From contig NZ_CALGWU010000063.1 of the NCBI RefSeq assembly GCF_937936315.1, positions 33,370-97,369 of the forward strand: a stretch of DNA of 64,000 bases, given 5' to 3'. This document shows, one piece after another, positions 35,486 through 44,056 of the stretch. This stretch comes from an uncultured Capnocytophaga sp. (GTDB taxonomy: Bacteria; Bacteroidota; Bacteroidia; Flavobacteriales; Flavobacteriaceae). Position 1 is the stretch's first letter; each line of letters begins with the position of its first letter. Below the pieces are notes generated by a model that saw nothing but the letters and a program-made list of their open reading frames with translations, did no database searches and was not told the DNA's origin. The translations under genes were made by a program, and so were the position numbers.

Positions 35486-36205
35486 TTATTTCTTTTTGTA
35501 TATTTCTTCAAAAGGAAGCCTAAAACGTTCTCCCCTAATGCCTTGATCTTCACGCAGTCCGCAAGATACGAGCATATTCACTTCTGCTCCATAAGGCAGG
35601 TGTAATATCTTTTTTACACGTCGGCTATCAAAGCCTTCTATAGGGCAGGTGTCATAGCCTGCTTCTGCCATTGCCAGCATAAAGGTTTGCGCTACCAATC
35701 CGCAACTCTTGTGTACATTCACCCGCATATCACTTTCAGAAACGAGTTGCATCATAGGGCGAAACCAACTGCTAACTACCCCAAAAGTCTTGCGCAAAAG
35801 ACCCAAAAGACCAAAACACCTGCTAAAGAGAAAAGGCATCAGCTGGTTGTAAAACTTCTCTTGTTCCTTGATGCGCTTGGCTTGTTTCTCTGGCGGACTA
35901 TTGCGCTGTATATTACCGCGTTCAAACTCTAGAACCTTCTTGGCGTGCAGACGGTGTTTGTCTTGTCGGGCAACGAATACTACCATTTGCTGCGCTGTAG
36001 TAGCCGTTTGCTGGTCAAGGCAAGCGTGTCCTAGCTTTTTGAGTAGTTCCTTATCGGTGATGTGATATACCTCATACAACTGCATATTATAGGTGGTAGG
36101 CGCTAGAGTAGCCAATTTAAGGCACTCTTGCACCTTCTCTTCACTAATAGGCGTAGAAGCGTAATAACGCACCGCCCTTCTAAAATCTAAAATGTCTTTT
36201 AACAT
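35486..36205 (-). CDS. Nitroreductase family FMN protein
   Basis: A 239-residue FMN-dependent oxidoreductase. Typical segments are FRRAVRYYASTPISEEKVQE with ATLAPTTYNMQLYEVYHITD (FMN-phosphate and isoalloxazine contact region), and FMLAMAEAGYDTCPIEGFD with the C-terminal LPYGAEVNMLVSCGLRE. An insertion at about 95-145 containing a hydrophobic stretch (FLFSRCFGLLGLL) is larger than in ordinary NfsB-like enzymes. Single-gene unit; substrate unknown. Confidence 0.88.
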   Translation of the reverse strand: MLKDILDFRRAVRYYASTPISEEKVQECLKLATLAPTTYNMQLYEVYHITDKELLKKLGHACLDQQTATTAQQMVVFVARQDKHRLHAKKVLEFERGNIQRNSPPEKQAKRIKEQEKFYNQLMPFLFSRCFGLLGLLRKTFGVVSSWFRPMMQLVSESDMRVNVHKSCGLVAQTFMLAMAEAGYDTCPIEGFDSRRVKKILHLPYGAEVNMLVSCGLREDQGIRGERFRLPFEEIYKKK

Positions 36206-36286
36206 ATTTATAATTGATATTTGATAATTAATTTACATCACTACACTTTTAGCAAATTAGCCGATTTGTTTTTAGACAATAAAGCA

Positions 36287-38515
36287 TCAGGAAGCTGAAC
36301 CAAAATCATCTTTAAAAATAAACGCTGCAGGGACTTTTTCGTTGAGAAGGAGTTCCTGCATTGCTTTGGTAAAGCTATTGGTTCCCACGATGTAATACTC
36401 ACAATCGGTGAGGGTGTGGAGATGTTCCTTTAAGAAAGTAGCGTTGAGGCGCTTTTGGGTGGCAGTGAACACGGGCAGATAGCTATAATTAGCCAAAGTG
36501 CTGTGTTGTAATTCGCTGTGAAAAGCGGCTGAGGTTTCGGTTTTATTAGAGTAGAACACTGCTACTTCACCTGCAAATTGCTGTTGTGCTAAGGTTTTGA
36601 GCATCGGGAGTACGGGGGTAATGCCAATGCCTGAGGCGAGGAACACGATGCGTTTATTTTCTGCTTTAAGAGTGAAATTACCCATAGGGGCGAATATCGT
36701 AGCGGTATCGCCTATCGCCATTGCGGCAACGCTCTTCTTAAAACTGCTATCGCTGAGGCGCATTGCGAATTGCAAAGTGTCATCTTTAGGATGAGAGACC
36801 ATTGAAAGTGGACGCAAAGGTATATCCAATGCAGTATAACGAGGGTTATCGAGGCGTAAAACAGCATACTGCCCTGCTTTATATTCCAAATCTTTAGGTT
36901 TTTCAAAAGTGAGCAAGATAGTGTTATGGGCGATAATTTCTTTGGCTAAGAGTTTTACACAGCGTTCATCGGTGAGCGTTGAGGGGGCGTAGTCACGCCA
37001 TTTCACTTGGGTTTTCATCTTGTTTGCCGTCATAAAACCGCTGTAAATCGCCCCTGAATACCCCCCACCTGAAGGCGCCCAAGCTGAGGCAAAGTATAAG
37101 TTTTTCAGTGGTGAAGTGGTGAGCTTATCGCGTTTAGGATAAGTTTGTTTCACCGATTGCACATAACCATAGGGGGTGCCCTGCGGGTTTAAAGTGTATC
37201 TTTTTATCGTTTTGGCAGTCGCCACCTCGTAATACTCCAAGTACTGAAGAATAGTGGGAAATTCGGCTTCTAAACGGGCTAAAAACAACTGTGCGACTCT
37301 TTCCTTCTTCTGCTGATATTCCGCTTCACTGAGTCCTTCCCATTCTTTGAGGTAATCAATAGCACAAATTACTCCTACCGTCTTTCCCTCAGGAGCTAAC
37401 TGGGCATCTACTACCCCATAATTCACAAAAGTAAATGATTTTTGAGCCCAATCACCTTGCGAATCGGCTTTTACATCTTTCAGTTTATAATCTTTTTGAC
37501 CCTGAATGATGGTAGAATAGTGGTTTACGCCGAGTTTTTTCAAATCGGTATTGAAACCCAAATAAATGGTGAGCAAGGAACAGGCGAGTTCTAAAGGTGC
37601 TACCTTTTGCGCTAATTTAGAACGATAAGGCTCGGGGAGCATCTGGGCGACTATAGGTTGGGCAGCATTGGCGACCACACTATCGGCATAGAGCGATTGT
37701 TTAGCTGTCGCACTGTTGAACGTATCGCGATAGCTCACCCCCACCGCTTGGTTGTTTTCCACCAAAATTTCTTCTACAAACTTACCTGTAAGCACTTGTC
37801 CGCCACGTTTTTCAATAAAGCGCACCAAGTAGTTAGACAGCGATTGCGAACCCCCTTTCACGAAGTTGCCCCCTCCGTTTAGATAGCTACCTTGTGCCAT
37901 CAGGAAGTACATCAGCGAGAGGTTATAAGGGTCATCCGTATAATAACCAAAATTAGCCGTGAGTACGTTTTTGAGTGCTTCATCTTTGATATTTGCATCC
38001 AGCCAATCACCTGTATTCATTGTAGAAATTTTGATGATCGTAGGAATCAAGAAAGGCATCAGTGGGTAGAGCAATATATTGAGCCATTTGTTGCGGGGGA
38101 GCCGACGCATTTCGGCATAAAGCCTATTGATGAGTTTAAAAAAGCGTTCGATTTCAGCTTTGCTATCGGGAAAATCGGCAATGAGTTTTTCCTTGGCTTC
38201 TGCCCCGTGATGTAGAGTACACTGGAAGTTTTGCTTCTTCAAATGGTAGAATTCGGGTACTTTTAGAAACTCTACTTCATCAAACACCCCTAAAAGTTCT
38301 AAGATAGGACGTTTAGGGTCGGTTTCGTGGAGTCCATCGATTTCGTGCAACCCTACTTCCATTAGGTAATCTTTACGCTTAAAAGCGGTAGCACAACCAC
38401 CTGCGATGTAGTGTTGTTCGAGCACAATTACCTTCTTGCCCCAGAGTGCCAAAGTAGCTCCAGCGATGAGTCCACCCAAGCCACTGCCTATAATAATACT
38501 GTTGTAATTTTTCAT
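36287..38515 (-). CDS. Phytoene desaturase/carotenoid isomerase-like FAD enzyme fused to a ferredoxin reductase-like domain
   Basis: 742 residues in two parts. Residues 1 to about 505 form an FAD-binding amine-oxidase fold of the CrtI/CrtISO/retinol saturase group: IIIGSGLGGLIAGATLALWG at the N-terminus, EQHYIAGGCATAF, HEIDGLHETD, and the C-terminal FAD motif YFASAWAPSGGGYSGAIYSG. Residues about 515-742 form a ferredoxin-NADP reductase module with the flavin motif RPLSMVSHP, the NAD(P) motif ASGIGITPVLPML and a C-terminal acidic-aromatic end. The fusion would let the desaturase/saturase half receive or pass electrons directly from NAD(P)H. The gene stands alone with a consensus promoter (38544-38574). 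The substrate, perhaps a polyprenyl or quinone compound, is unknown. Confidence 0.88.
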   Translation of the reverse strand: MKNYNSIIIGSGLGGLIAGATLALWGKKVIVLEQHYIAGGCATAFKRKDYLMEVGLHEIDGLHETDPKRPILELLGVFDEVEFLKVPEFYHLKKQNFQCTLHHGAEAKEKLIADFPDSKAEIERFFKLINRLYAEMRRLPRNKWLNILLYPLMPFLIPTIIKISTMNTGDWLDANIKDEALKNVLTANFGYYTDDPYNLSLMYFLMAQGSYLNGGGNFVKGGSQSLSNYLVRFIEKRGGQVLTGKFVEEILVENNQAVGVSYRDTFNSATAKQSLYADSVVANAAQPIVAQMLPEPYRSKLAQKVAPLELACSLLTIYLGFNTDLKKLGVNHYSTIIQGQKDYKLKDVKADSQGDWAQKSFTFVNYGVVDAQLAPEGKTVGVICAIDYLKEWEGLSEAEYQQKKERVAQLFLARLEAEFPTILQYLEYYEVATAKTIKRYTLNPQGTPYGYVQSVKQTYPKRDKLTTSPLKNLYFASAWAPSGGGYSGAIYSGFMTANKMKTQVKWRDYAPSTLTDERCVKLLAKEIIAHNTILLTFEKPKDLEYKAGQYAVLRLDNPRYTALDIPLRPLSMVSHPKDDTLQFAMRLSDSSFKKSVAAMAIGDTATIFAPMGNFTLKAENKRIVFLASGIGITPVLPMLKTLAQQQFAGEVAVFYSNKTETSAAFHSELQHSTLANYSYLPVFTATQKRLNATFLKEHLHTLTDCEYYIVGTNSFTKAMQELLLNEKVPAAFIFKDDFGSAS

Positions 38516-38543
38516 CTTTGAGAAATAATTATTAATTTTGGGG

Positions 38544-38574
38544 CAAAATTACGGCGGTTGCGCGAGTGTGGCAA
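38544..38574 (-). promoter_or_regulatory. Promoter of the desaturase-reductase fusion gene
   Basis: On the minus strand: TTG (38574-38572), 20-bp spacer, TAATTTTG (38551-38544), 28 bp before the ATG. Confidence 0.7.
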
Positions 38575-38603
38575 TACGCAAAAATAACCATTTTTAATTG
38601 ACG

Positions 38604-39311
38604 ATGAGCACCTCAGCTTCTATGGAAATCTTGGCACAGAAGTATATCCCTTATGCCGAAATGCTAGCAAAAATAGGGAATAATGCCGTTTTTATAGTAG
38701 ATAAAGACGAGCACTATTATTTTATTTCTGATAAGTTTAAACTCTTTGGTTATGACGATATTCCTCAAAACAACAGCAACGAAATACAAGATTATCCGCT
38801 AAAACGGCGCATCCACCCCGATGATTTGGCGATGAAAGAGCTCATAGATGAGAAGATTCGCGAGTTTCTATCGGCTTTGCCCAAAGAAGAGCAAGTGCAG
38901 TACAAATACATTTACGACTATCGCGGAATGGCAACCGATGGCACTTATGGGCGCGTAACTAACGAGATGCAACGCTTAGAAGTTACGGACGATAATTACC
39001 TCGCCTTAGGCATCATTGAAATTGCGCCTGACCAATCGGAGAATTTGCCAGTGAGGGTGCAAATGAAACACTGTATAACGGGGGAGATTATCCCTATAAA
39101 AATAGAAGAAGAGGACACTTTTGCACTTACCCCGCGGGAGAAGGAAATACTCACACTTGCCTCTCAAGGTTTTTCAAGCAAGGAAATAGCTGAAAAACTC
39201 TTCATCAGCACTTACACCGTGAATAGACACCGACAAAATATACGGGAAAAGTTCAATGCCGAAAGCCTTATAGAAGCGATTGACATCGCGAGGAGAAAAG
39301 GGGTTTTGTAG
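38604..39311 (+). CDS. PAS-like/LuxR-type transcriptional regulator
   Basis: A 235-residue cytoplasmic regulator. The N-terminal half (about 20-150) looks like a PAS sensor (IGNNAVFIVDKDEHYYFISD, FGYDDIPQ, HPDDL). The C-terminal 65 residues are a LuxR/GerE helix-turn-helix: LTPREKEILTLASQGFSSKE and IAEKLFISTYTVNRHRQNIR. This PAS-LuxR pair is common in Flavobacteria. A weak -7 box TAATTTTG (38533-38540) lies upstream, divergent from the desaturase fusion promoter, so the fusion gene is a possible target. The ATG at 38604 was preferred to the TTG at 38598. Confidence 0.9.
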   Translation: MSTSASMEILAQKYIPYAEMLAKIGNNAVFIVDKDEHYYFISDKFKLFGYDDIPQNNSNEIQDYPLKRRIHPDDLAMKELIDEKIREFLSALPKEEQVQYKYIYDYRGMATDGTYGRVTNEMQRLEVTDDNYLALGIIEIAPDQSENLPVRVQMKHCITGEIIPIKIEEEDTFALTPREKEILTLASQGFSSKEIAEKLFISTYTVNRHRQNIREKFNAESLIEAIDIARRKGVL

Positions 39312-39363
39312 GGGGTTAGATTGTTCTTTTTCTTTTTTGTTAAATCATTAACTGTTAATTATT

Positions 39364-40032
39364 CTATTCTCTTACGGCAAATTTATCCTGATTAACCCAA
39401 ATACGTATTCTTTTCACAGCCAATATTTCATTATTAGGATCATTTTTTTCTAACATATAAAGTCCTACCATACAATTTCTAATCCCTTCTGAGTTAATTT
39501 CTCCTGAGATAACGATTGCTATTTTATAGGTTGCTTCTCTTTTAGTTCCACTTACTCTCATATAAACTGTAAACTTATTTCCTGAGCCTGAAATAATACT
39601 TTCTTGTTCTGAAGCAATATTATCACCTCCTGAAGTAAAACTAGTTTTTATCTTTATATTTTTTTGATCGTAGAATTTAAAATAATAATCTAGGGATATA
39701 AGTCCAATACCTTTATTTTCTTCCTCTAAATTACTATATACCAATTCAAAGGTATTTGCATTAAAAATTCCTTGAATGTCAGGAGGATTCATACCTTCGT
39801 TGATAGTCATTCCGTTGGCTGCCATTTGTCCCATAATCTCCTCAGAGATAATATCTTTAGCTTCTTTAGGTATATTGAAATTACTAGTTTTTATTAATTT
39901 CTTTTCCTCTTTCTTTTCCTCTTTCTTTTCTTGTTTTTTCTCTTCTCCATTATTATCATCAGATTTAGAACATCCGATAATGGTAAGCAGTGCAAATACG
40001 ACTGCACAAAGTGTATGAATTGTTTTTTTCAT
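39364..40032 (-). CDS. Lipoprotein with charged Lys/Glu linker
   Basis: 222 residues; signal peptide with lipobox IIGC (Cys21) followed by SKSDDNN and a 20-residue tract of EEKK repeats, a flexible spacer that would hold the domain off the membrane. The mature domain (about 50-222) is beta-rich (YKIAIVISGEINSEGIRNCM, VGLYMLEKND) with no family recognised. The codon-level GAAAAG repeats could change length by slippage. It sits alone between the LuxR gene and mutS. Confidence 0.8.
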   Translation of the reverse strand: MKKTIHTLCAVVFALLTIIGCSKSDDNNGEEKKQEKKEEKKEEKKLIKTSNFNIPKEAKDIISEEIMGQMAANGMTINEGMNPPDIQGIFNANTFELVYSNLEEENKGIGLISLDYYFKFYDQKNIKIKTSFTSGGDNIASEQESIISGSGNKFTVYMRVSGTKREATYKIAIVISGEINSEGIRNCMVGLYMLEKNDPNNEILAVKRIRIWVNQDKFAVRE

Positions 40033-40078
40033 TTTTATTATTTATTTTTAGGTTTCAGGGAGCAGGAAGTAGGTTTTG

Positions 40079-40137
40079 CACTTTGGCAAAGGTTGTAGCA
40101 CGACGGGCGAGTAGAAACTTTGCCAAAGTGTAGCGAC
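40079..40137 (-). repeat. Partial copy of the dispersed repeat element
   Basis: CACTTTGGCAAAG (40079-40091) and CTTTGCCAAAGTG (40118-40130) form a 13-bp inverted repeat around GTTGTAGCACGACGGGCGAG; TAGCGACACC follows. It matches one half of the copies at 11131 and 53971. Confidence 0.7.
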
Positions 40138-40177
40138 ACCACTCGTAACTCGTAATTCGTAACTCGTCATTTGCTAA

Positions 40178-42760
40178 TTAGCTAATTTTTTTTCTCATTT
40201 CGTTGAGTTTCATCAGTGCCTCTACGGGGGTGAGGGTGTTGATGTCGAGACTGAGTAAATCTTCTTTTAGGGCTTCTAAGAGTGGATCGTTCATATCAAA
40301 GAAGCTCAATTGCATTTCTTTTTGGGCGTTTCTAACCACTTCGGCAGTGGGTACTACATTATGACTCTCCTCGAGCTTTTTAAGCATTTTATTCGCCTTC
40401 TGAATCACATATTGGGGCATTCCCGCCATCTTCGCTACGTGTATCCCAAAACTGTGCGCTGACCCCCCCTCGGTGAGTTTGCGCAAGAAAAGTACACTGT
40501 CTTTGGTTTCTTTTACCGATACATTGTAATTCTTGATGCGTTCGAACTGCTCACTCATCTCGTTGAGTTCGTGATAGTGGGTCGCAAAAAGAGTTTTGGC
40601 TTTGCTGGGGTGTTCGTGCAAATATTCGGCGATTGCCCACGCTATGGAAATACCATCGTAGGTGCTAGTACCACGCCCGATTTCGTCCAAGAGCACCAAA
40701 CTTCTATCGGAGATGTTGTTCAAAATGAGGGCTGCCTCATTCATCTCGACCATAAAAGTAGATTCGCCCATAGAAATGTTATCGCTTGCCCCTACACGGG
40801 TGAATATCTTATCGACGATACCTAATTGAGCAGTAGCAGCAGGCACAAAACTGCCTATCTGCGCCAAGAGGACTATCAGGGCGGTTTGTCGCAAAATAGC
40901 CGATTTACCCGACATATTAGGTCCGGTAATCATTATGATTTGCTGGTGTTCACGGTCTAAATACACATCGTTGGCGATGTAGGGCGTACCAACGGGCAGT
41001 TGCTTTTCAATCACAGGGTGGCGACCGTCCTTAATGTCAATGGCGTACCCCTCGTTCATCTCGGGGCGGTGATAGTTGTTTTCCATCGCCAAAGTAGCAA
41101 AACCACAGAGGCAATCCAGCTGACCGATAAGCGTAGCATTCGTCTGTACCTGACCGATGTACTCACTGATAAAAGCAATCAGTTCGGCGTATAGCGATTG
41201 CTCTAATTGTGCTATTTTTTCTTCAGCGCCTAATATTTTGGCTTCGTATTCTTTGAGTTCTCCGGTGATATAACGCTCGGCATTCACAAGGGTTTGCTTG
41301 CGTATCCAATCGGGCGGGACTTTATCTTTATGAGTGTTGCGCACTTCGATATAGTAGCCAAACACGTTGTTGCTATCTATTTTCAAAGAAGGAATGCCCG
41401 TGCGTTGGCTTTCGCGCAAGAGCAAATCGTCTAAATAGCTTTTGCCCGAATGCGAGAGTCCGCGTAGTTCGTCTAATTCTACCGAAAAACCTTTGGCGAT
41501 AGCATTGCCTTTGGCGATGTTCACAGGGGCATCTTCATTGAGTGTTTCGGCGATGTGGGTACTGAGCTGTTCGCAACTGTGGAGCTTATCGCCCAAAAGG
41601 GTAAGCGATTCATTGGCAGAAGCCAAACACAACTGTTTTATTAGGGGGATATGTTCCAAGGAAGCACGCAATTGTACTACCTCCCGCGGATTGATTTTCA
41701 GAGTAGCGACTTTAGAAATGAGTCGTTCGATGTCGCCCATACGACTGAGGGCAGTTTTCACCTGCTCTAATACATCAATGTGTTTCAAAAAATAATCTAC
41801 CACCTCGTGACGCTGACGGATTTTGTCTAACTTTTTCAGCGGTAACGCCAACCAGCGTTTGAGGGTACGACTGCCCATAGGCGATAGCGTTTTATCAATC
41901 ACATCGAGCAAACTCACCGAGGGGGTGGTATTGCCCGCATAGAGTTCCAAATTGCGAATGGTAAACTTGTCGAGCCATACATAAGCCTCTTCGGCGATGC
42001 GCTGAATGGCAGTAATGTGTTGGAGTTGGTGGTGTTGGGTTTCGGATAAGTAATAGAGAATAGCCCCTGCGGTAAGAATCGCTTCGGTGAGTTCGTCTAC
42101 GCCAAAGCCTTTGAGAGAGTTGGTTTGAAAGTGTTTGGTGAGTACCTGCTGGGCGTAATCGTCTTTAAAGACCCAATCTTCCAAGTAGAAACAGTGAAAG
42201 TCGTCGCCAAAATGCTCGGCAAATTCCTTTTTTTGGTGTTTAGCAACGAGCAGTTCGCTGGGGCGGAAGTTCTGCAAGAGCTTGTCGATATAGGTTTTAT
42301 CGCCTTGTGCTACCAAGAACTCACCGGTAGAAACATCGAGGAAAGCTGCACCGCAACTTTGTTTGCCCAACCATACTGAGGCTAAGAAGTTGTTGCTCTT
42401 GCTTTGCAATATATCGTCGTTGAGGGCAACCCCTGGGGTAACGAGTTCAGTAACACCTCGTTTTACGATGCCTTTCACGAGTTTAGGGTCTTCCAGCTGG
42501 TCGCATATTGCCACGCGGTAGCCCGCTTTTACGAGTTTGGGGAGATAGGTATTGATAGAATGGTAAGGAAAACCCGCCAATTCACTGCGCTCGGTGCCGT
42601 TGTTGCGGTTGGTGAGCACAATGTCGAGGGTATGAGCGGCTTTTACGGCATCTTCGCCAAAAGTTTCGTAGAAATCGCCTACCCTAAACAGCAGTAAAGC
42701 ATCAGGATATTTGCTTTTTATCTGATTGTACTGCTTCATTAGTGGGGTTTCTTTTGCCAT
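40178..42760 (-). CDS. mutS: DNA mismatch repair protein MutS
   Basis: An 860-residue MutS1-type mismatch sensor. The N-terminal mismatch-binding domain has the Phe-x-Glu motif in RVGDFYETFG. Connector, core/lever (SRMGDIERLISKV) and clamp regions follow, then the ABC ATPase: Walker A ITGPNMSGKSAILRQ (about residue 610), STFMVEMNEAALILNN, Walker B SLVLLDEIGRGTSTYDG and the H-loop TLFATHYHEL. The length is normal and all ATPase motifs are intact. A -7 box TATCTTTG (42810-42803) lies 43 bp upstream in a tandem-duplicated region. Confidence 0.97.
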   Translation of the reverse strand: MAKETPLMKQYNQIKSKYPDALLLFRVGDFYETFGEDAVKAAHTLDIVLTNRNNGTERSELAGFPYHSINTYLPKLVKAGYRVAICDQLEDPKLVKGIVKRGVTELVTPGVALNDDILQSKSNNFLASVWLGKQSCGAAFLDVSTGEFLVAQGDKTYIDKLLQNFRPSELLVAKHQKKEFAEHFGDDFHCFYLEDWVFKDDYAQQVLTKHFQTNSLKGFGVDELTEAILTAGAILYYLSETQHHQLQHITAIQRIAEEAYVWLDKFTIRNLELYAGNTTPSVSLLDVIDKTLSPMGSRTLKRWLALPLKKLDKIRQRHEVVDYFLKHIDVLEQVKTALSRMGDIERLISKVATLKINPREVVQLRASLEHIPLIKQLCLASANESLTLLGDKLHSCEQLSTHIAETLNEDAPVNIAKGNAIAKGFSVELDELRGLSHSGKSYLDDLLLRESQRTGIPSLKIDSNNVFGYYIEVRNTHKDKVPPDWIRKQTLVNAERYITGELKEYEAKILGAEEKIAQLEQSLYAELIAFISEYIGQVQTNATLIGQLDCLCGFATLAMENNYHRPEMNEGYAIDIKDGRHPVIEKQLPVGTPYIANDVYLDREHQQIIMITGPNMSGKSAILRQTALIVLLAQIGSFVPAATAQLGIVDKIFTRVGASDNISMGESTFMVEMNEAALILNNISDRSLVLLDEIGRGTSTYDGISIAWAIAEYLHEHPSKAKTLFATHYHELNEMSEQFERIKNYNVSVKETKDSVLFLRKLTEGGSAHSFGIHVAKMAGMPQYVIQKANKMLKKLEESHNVVPTAEVVRNAQKEMQLSFFDMNDPLLEALKEDLLSLDINTLTPVEALMKLNEMRKKIS

Positions 42761-42786
42761 ATATTTTTAGTAAAAAGTTAAGAGTA

Positions 42787-42910
42787 AAAAGTTTTGAAAG
42801 GGCAAAGATAGTAATAATTTGTCAATTAGCTAATTGAAAAGTGAAAAGTGAAAAGTGAAAAGTTTTGAAGGGCAAAGTAGTAATAATTTGTCAATTTGAG
42901 AATTAGAAAA
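42787..42910. repeat. Tandem duplication of the mutS promoter region with GTGAAAA microsatellite
   Basis: About 53 bp (AAAAGTTTTGAAAGGGCAAA, then GATAGTAATAATTTGTCAA) occurs twice, at 42787-42840 and 42858-42910, separated by four GTGAAAA-type heptamers. In the distal copy CAAAGATAG has become CAAAGTAG, so only the proximal copy keeps a TATCTTTG box. Confidence 0.7.
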
Positions 42911-42920
42911 TTGGAGGCAT

Positions 42921-42955
42921 AAAAAAACAAGGTGCTTGTGACACCTTGTTTTTTT
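42921..42955 (-). terminator. Terminator of the aquaporin gene
   Basis: A 14-bp perfect stem (42921-42934 with 42942-42955), loop of 7 nt, A-run and T-run on both sides. It lies 18 bp past the aquaporin stop codon. Confidence 0.9.
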
Positions 42956-42973
42956 ATAAATTCTGAAGAATTT

Positions 42974-43645
42974 TTATTTTTTGGTTTCAATCACTTTCCA
43001 GATACCTGCAGCGCAACAAGCGCCAATAAATGGACCTACAATGAAAATCCAAAGATGTTCTAAGGCTGAGCCACCTGCAAAGAGAGCCGGAGCTATACTA
43101 CGCGCAGGATTCACTGAAGTTCCTGTATAACGAATACAAGCCAAATGAACAAGCACTAAACCTAAACCAATAGCCAAGCCAGCAAATTTGTTGGTTTCAC
43201 CATTTTCTTTTGACGTTGCTCCTAAAACGATGAGCACAAATACGCAAGTGAAAATAATCTCTGCTAACAGACCGCCTAAAACAGTTACATTTGCATCTTG
43301 CAAATCATTAGCACCAGTACCTGTCAAACCTGCATTAGAGGTTAGAACAAACAAAAGCGTTGAACCAATTAGTGCTCCAACAACCTGTGAGATCATATAG
43401 CCCACAGCATCCTTGCCATTCATTCTTCCTGAAAGGAATACCCCTAACGTAATCGCTGGATTGATATGGCATCCTGAAACACCTCCTATGGTATAAGCCA
43501 TTGCTACAACCGATAAACCAAAAGCTAAGGCTGTACCAATTACTGTTGAAGGATCGGCATTTGTGCAACCTAAACTTACAGCTACACCACATCCCATTAA
43601 AACAAGCACCATAGTGCCAAACATTTCTGCTAAATACTTTTTCAT
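42974..43645 (-). CDS. aqpZ: Aquaporin (MIP family, AqpZ-like)
   Basis: A 223-residue inner-membrane channel with six helices and two half-helices carrying the NPA boxes HINPAIT and SVNPARS. The narrow selectivity filter can be read as Phe in helix 2 (ALAFGLSV), His in helix 5 (VLVHLACI) and Arg after the second NPA, the set of water-selective AqpZ rather than of glycerol facilitators. Length is normal. It has a complete promoter and its own terminator. Confidence 0.93.
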   Translation of the reverse strand: MKKYLAEMFGTMVLVLMGCGVAVSLGCTNADPSTVIGTALAFGLSVVAMAYTIGGVSGCHINPAITLGVFLSGRMNGKDAVGYMISQVVGALIGSTLLFVLTSNAGLTGTGANDLQDANVTVLGGLLAEIIFTCVFVLIVLGATSKENGETNKFAGLAIGLGLVLVHLACIRYTGTSVNPARSIAPALFAGGSALEHLWIFIVGPFIGACCAAGIWKVIETKK

Positions 43646-43682
43646 ATTCTTTTTTTAATTAAACGTATTTATTATTGAGTGG

Positions 43683-43712
43683 CAAAGGTATAAAAAATAC
43701 ATAGAAAAACAA
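43683..43712 (-). promoter_or_regulatory. Aquaporin promoter
   Basis: On the minus strand: TTG (43712-43710), 19-bp spacer, TACCTTTG (43690-43683), 37 bp before the ATG. Confidence 0.75.
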
Positions 43713-43746
43713 TTTTTTTATATAAAAAAAGTCTTACTATTAGAAT

Positions 43747-43956
43747 TTACTTTGTCCAAAAAGTTTTTTCGCTACCCACCGCAACCCTATATATAGGGCA
43801 GTAATGGGCGAGAATATCCAAGCGAGAATAGTGCGAAGATGTATTTTTTTCGTCCATCTTATCAAAAAAGCGACTAAACAATATACCAATGAAAAGTAGC
43901 GGAAGCAACAAAACATATAGCATATTTTTTATGTGAGAGGAGTGTTTCTTTTTCAT
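43747..43956 (-). CDS. Small single-span membrane protein, hypothetical
   Basis: 69 residues: a basic N-terminus (MKKKHSSHIKN), one transmembrane helix (about 12-30, MLYVLLLPLLFIGILFSRFF) and a polar C-terminus. No homology recognised and no promoter box seen. The start codon and a positive-inside N-terminus are the only support, so it could be a chance ORF. Confidence 0.4.
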   Translation of the reverse strand: MKKKHSSHIKNMLYVLLLPLLFIGILFSRFFDKMDEKNTSSHYSRLDILAHYCPIYRVAVGSEKTFWTK

Positions 43957-44014
43957 AGAGAAACAGAATTAACAAATGAGTAAATTTGTTGGGAGAGCTT
44001 GTAGTATAATTTAT

Positions 44015-44051
44015 AAAAAAAGCTGCCAAACGGAGTGCTTAGCAGCTTTTT
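44015..44051 (-). terminator. Terminator of the IetA-IetS operon
   Basis: A stem AAAAAGCTGC/GCAGCTTTTT (44017-44026 with 44042-44051) with a 15-nt loop that may pair further. It lies 6 bp past the stop codon of the protease gene, and its arms match the GH97 terminator at 14086. Confidence 0.8.
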
Positions 44052-44056
44052 CTATA

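Noticed and set aside
42834..42863. Possible CRISPR or phase-variable gene array from GTGAAAA repeats
   Set aside because: Only about four 7-bp units with no spacers and no adjacent cas genes; it is a microsatellite.
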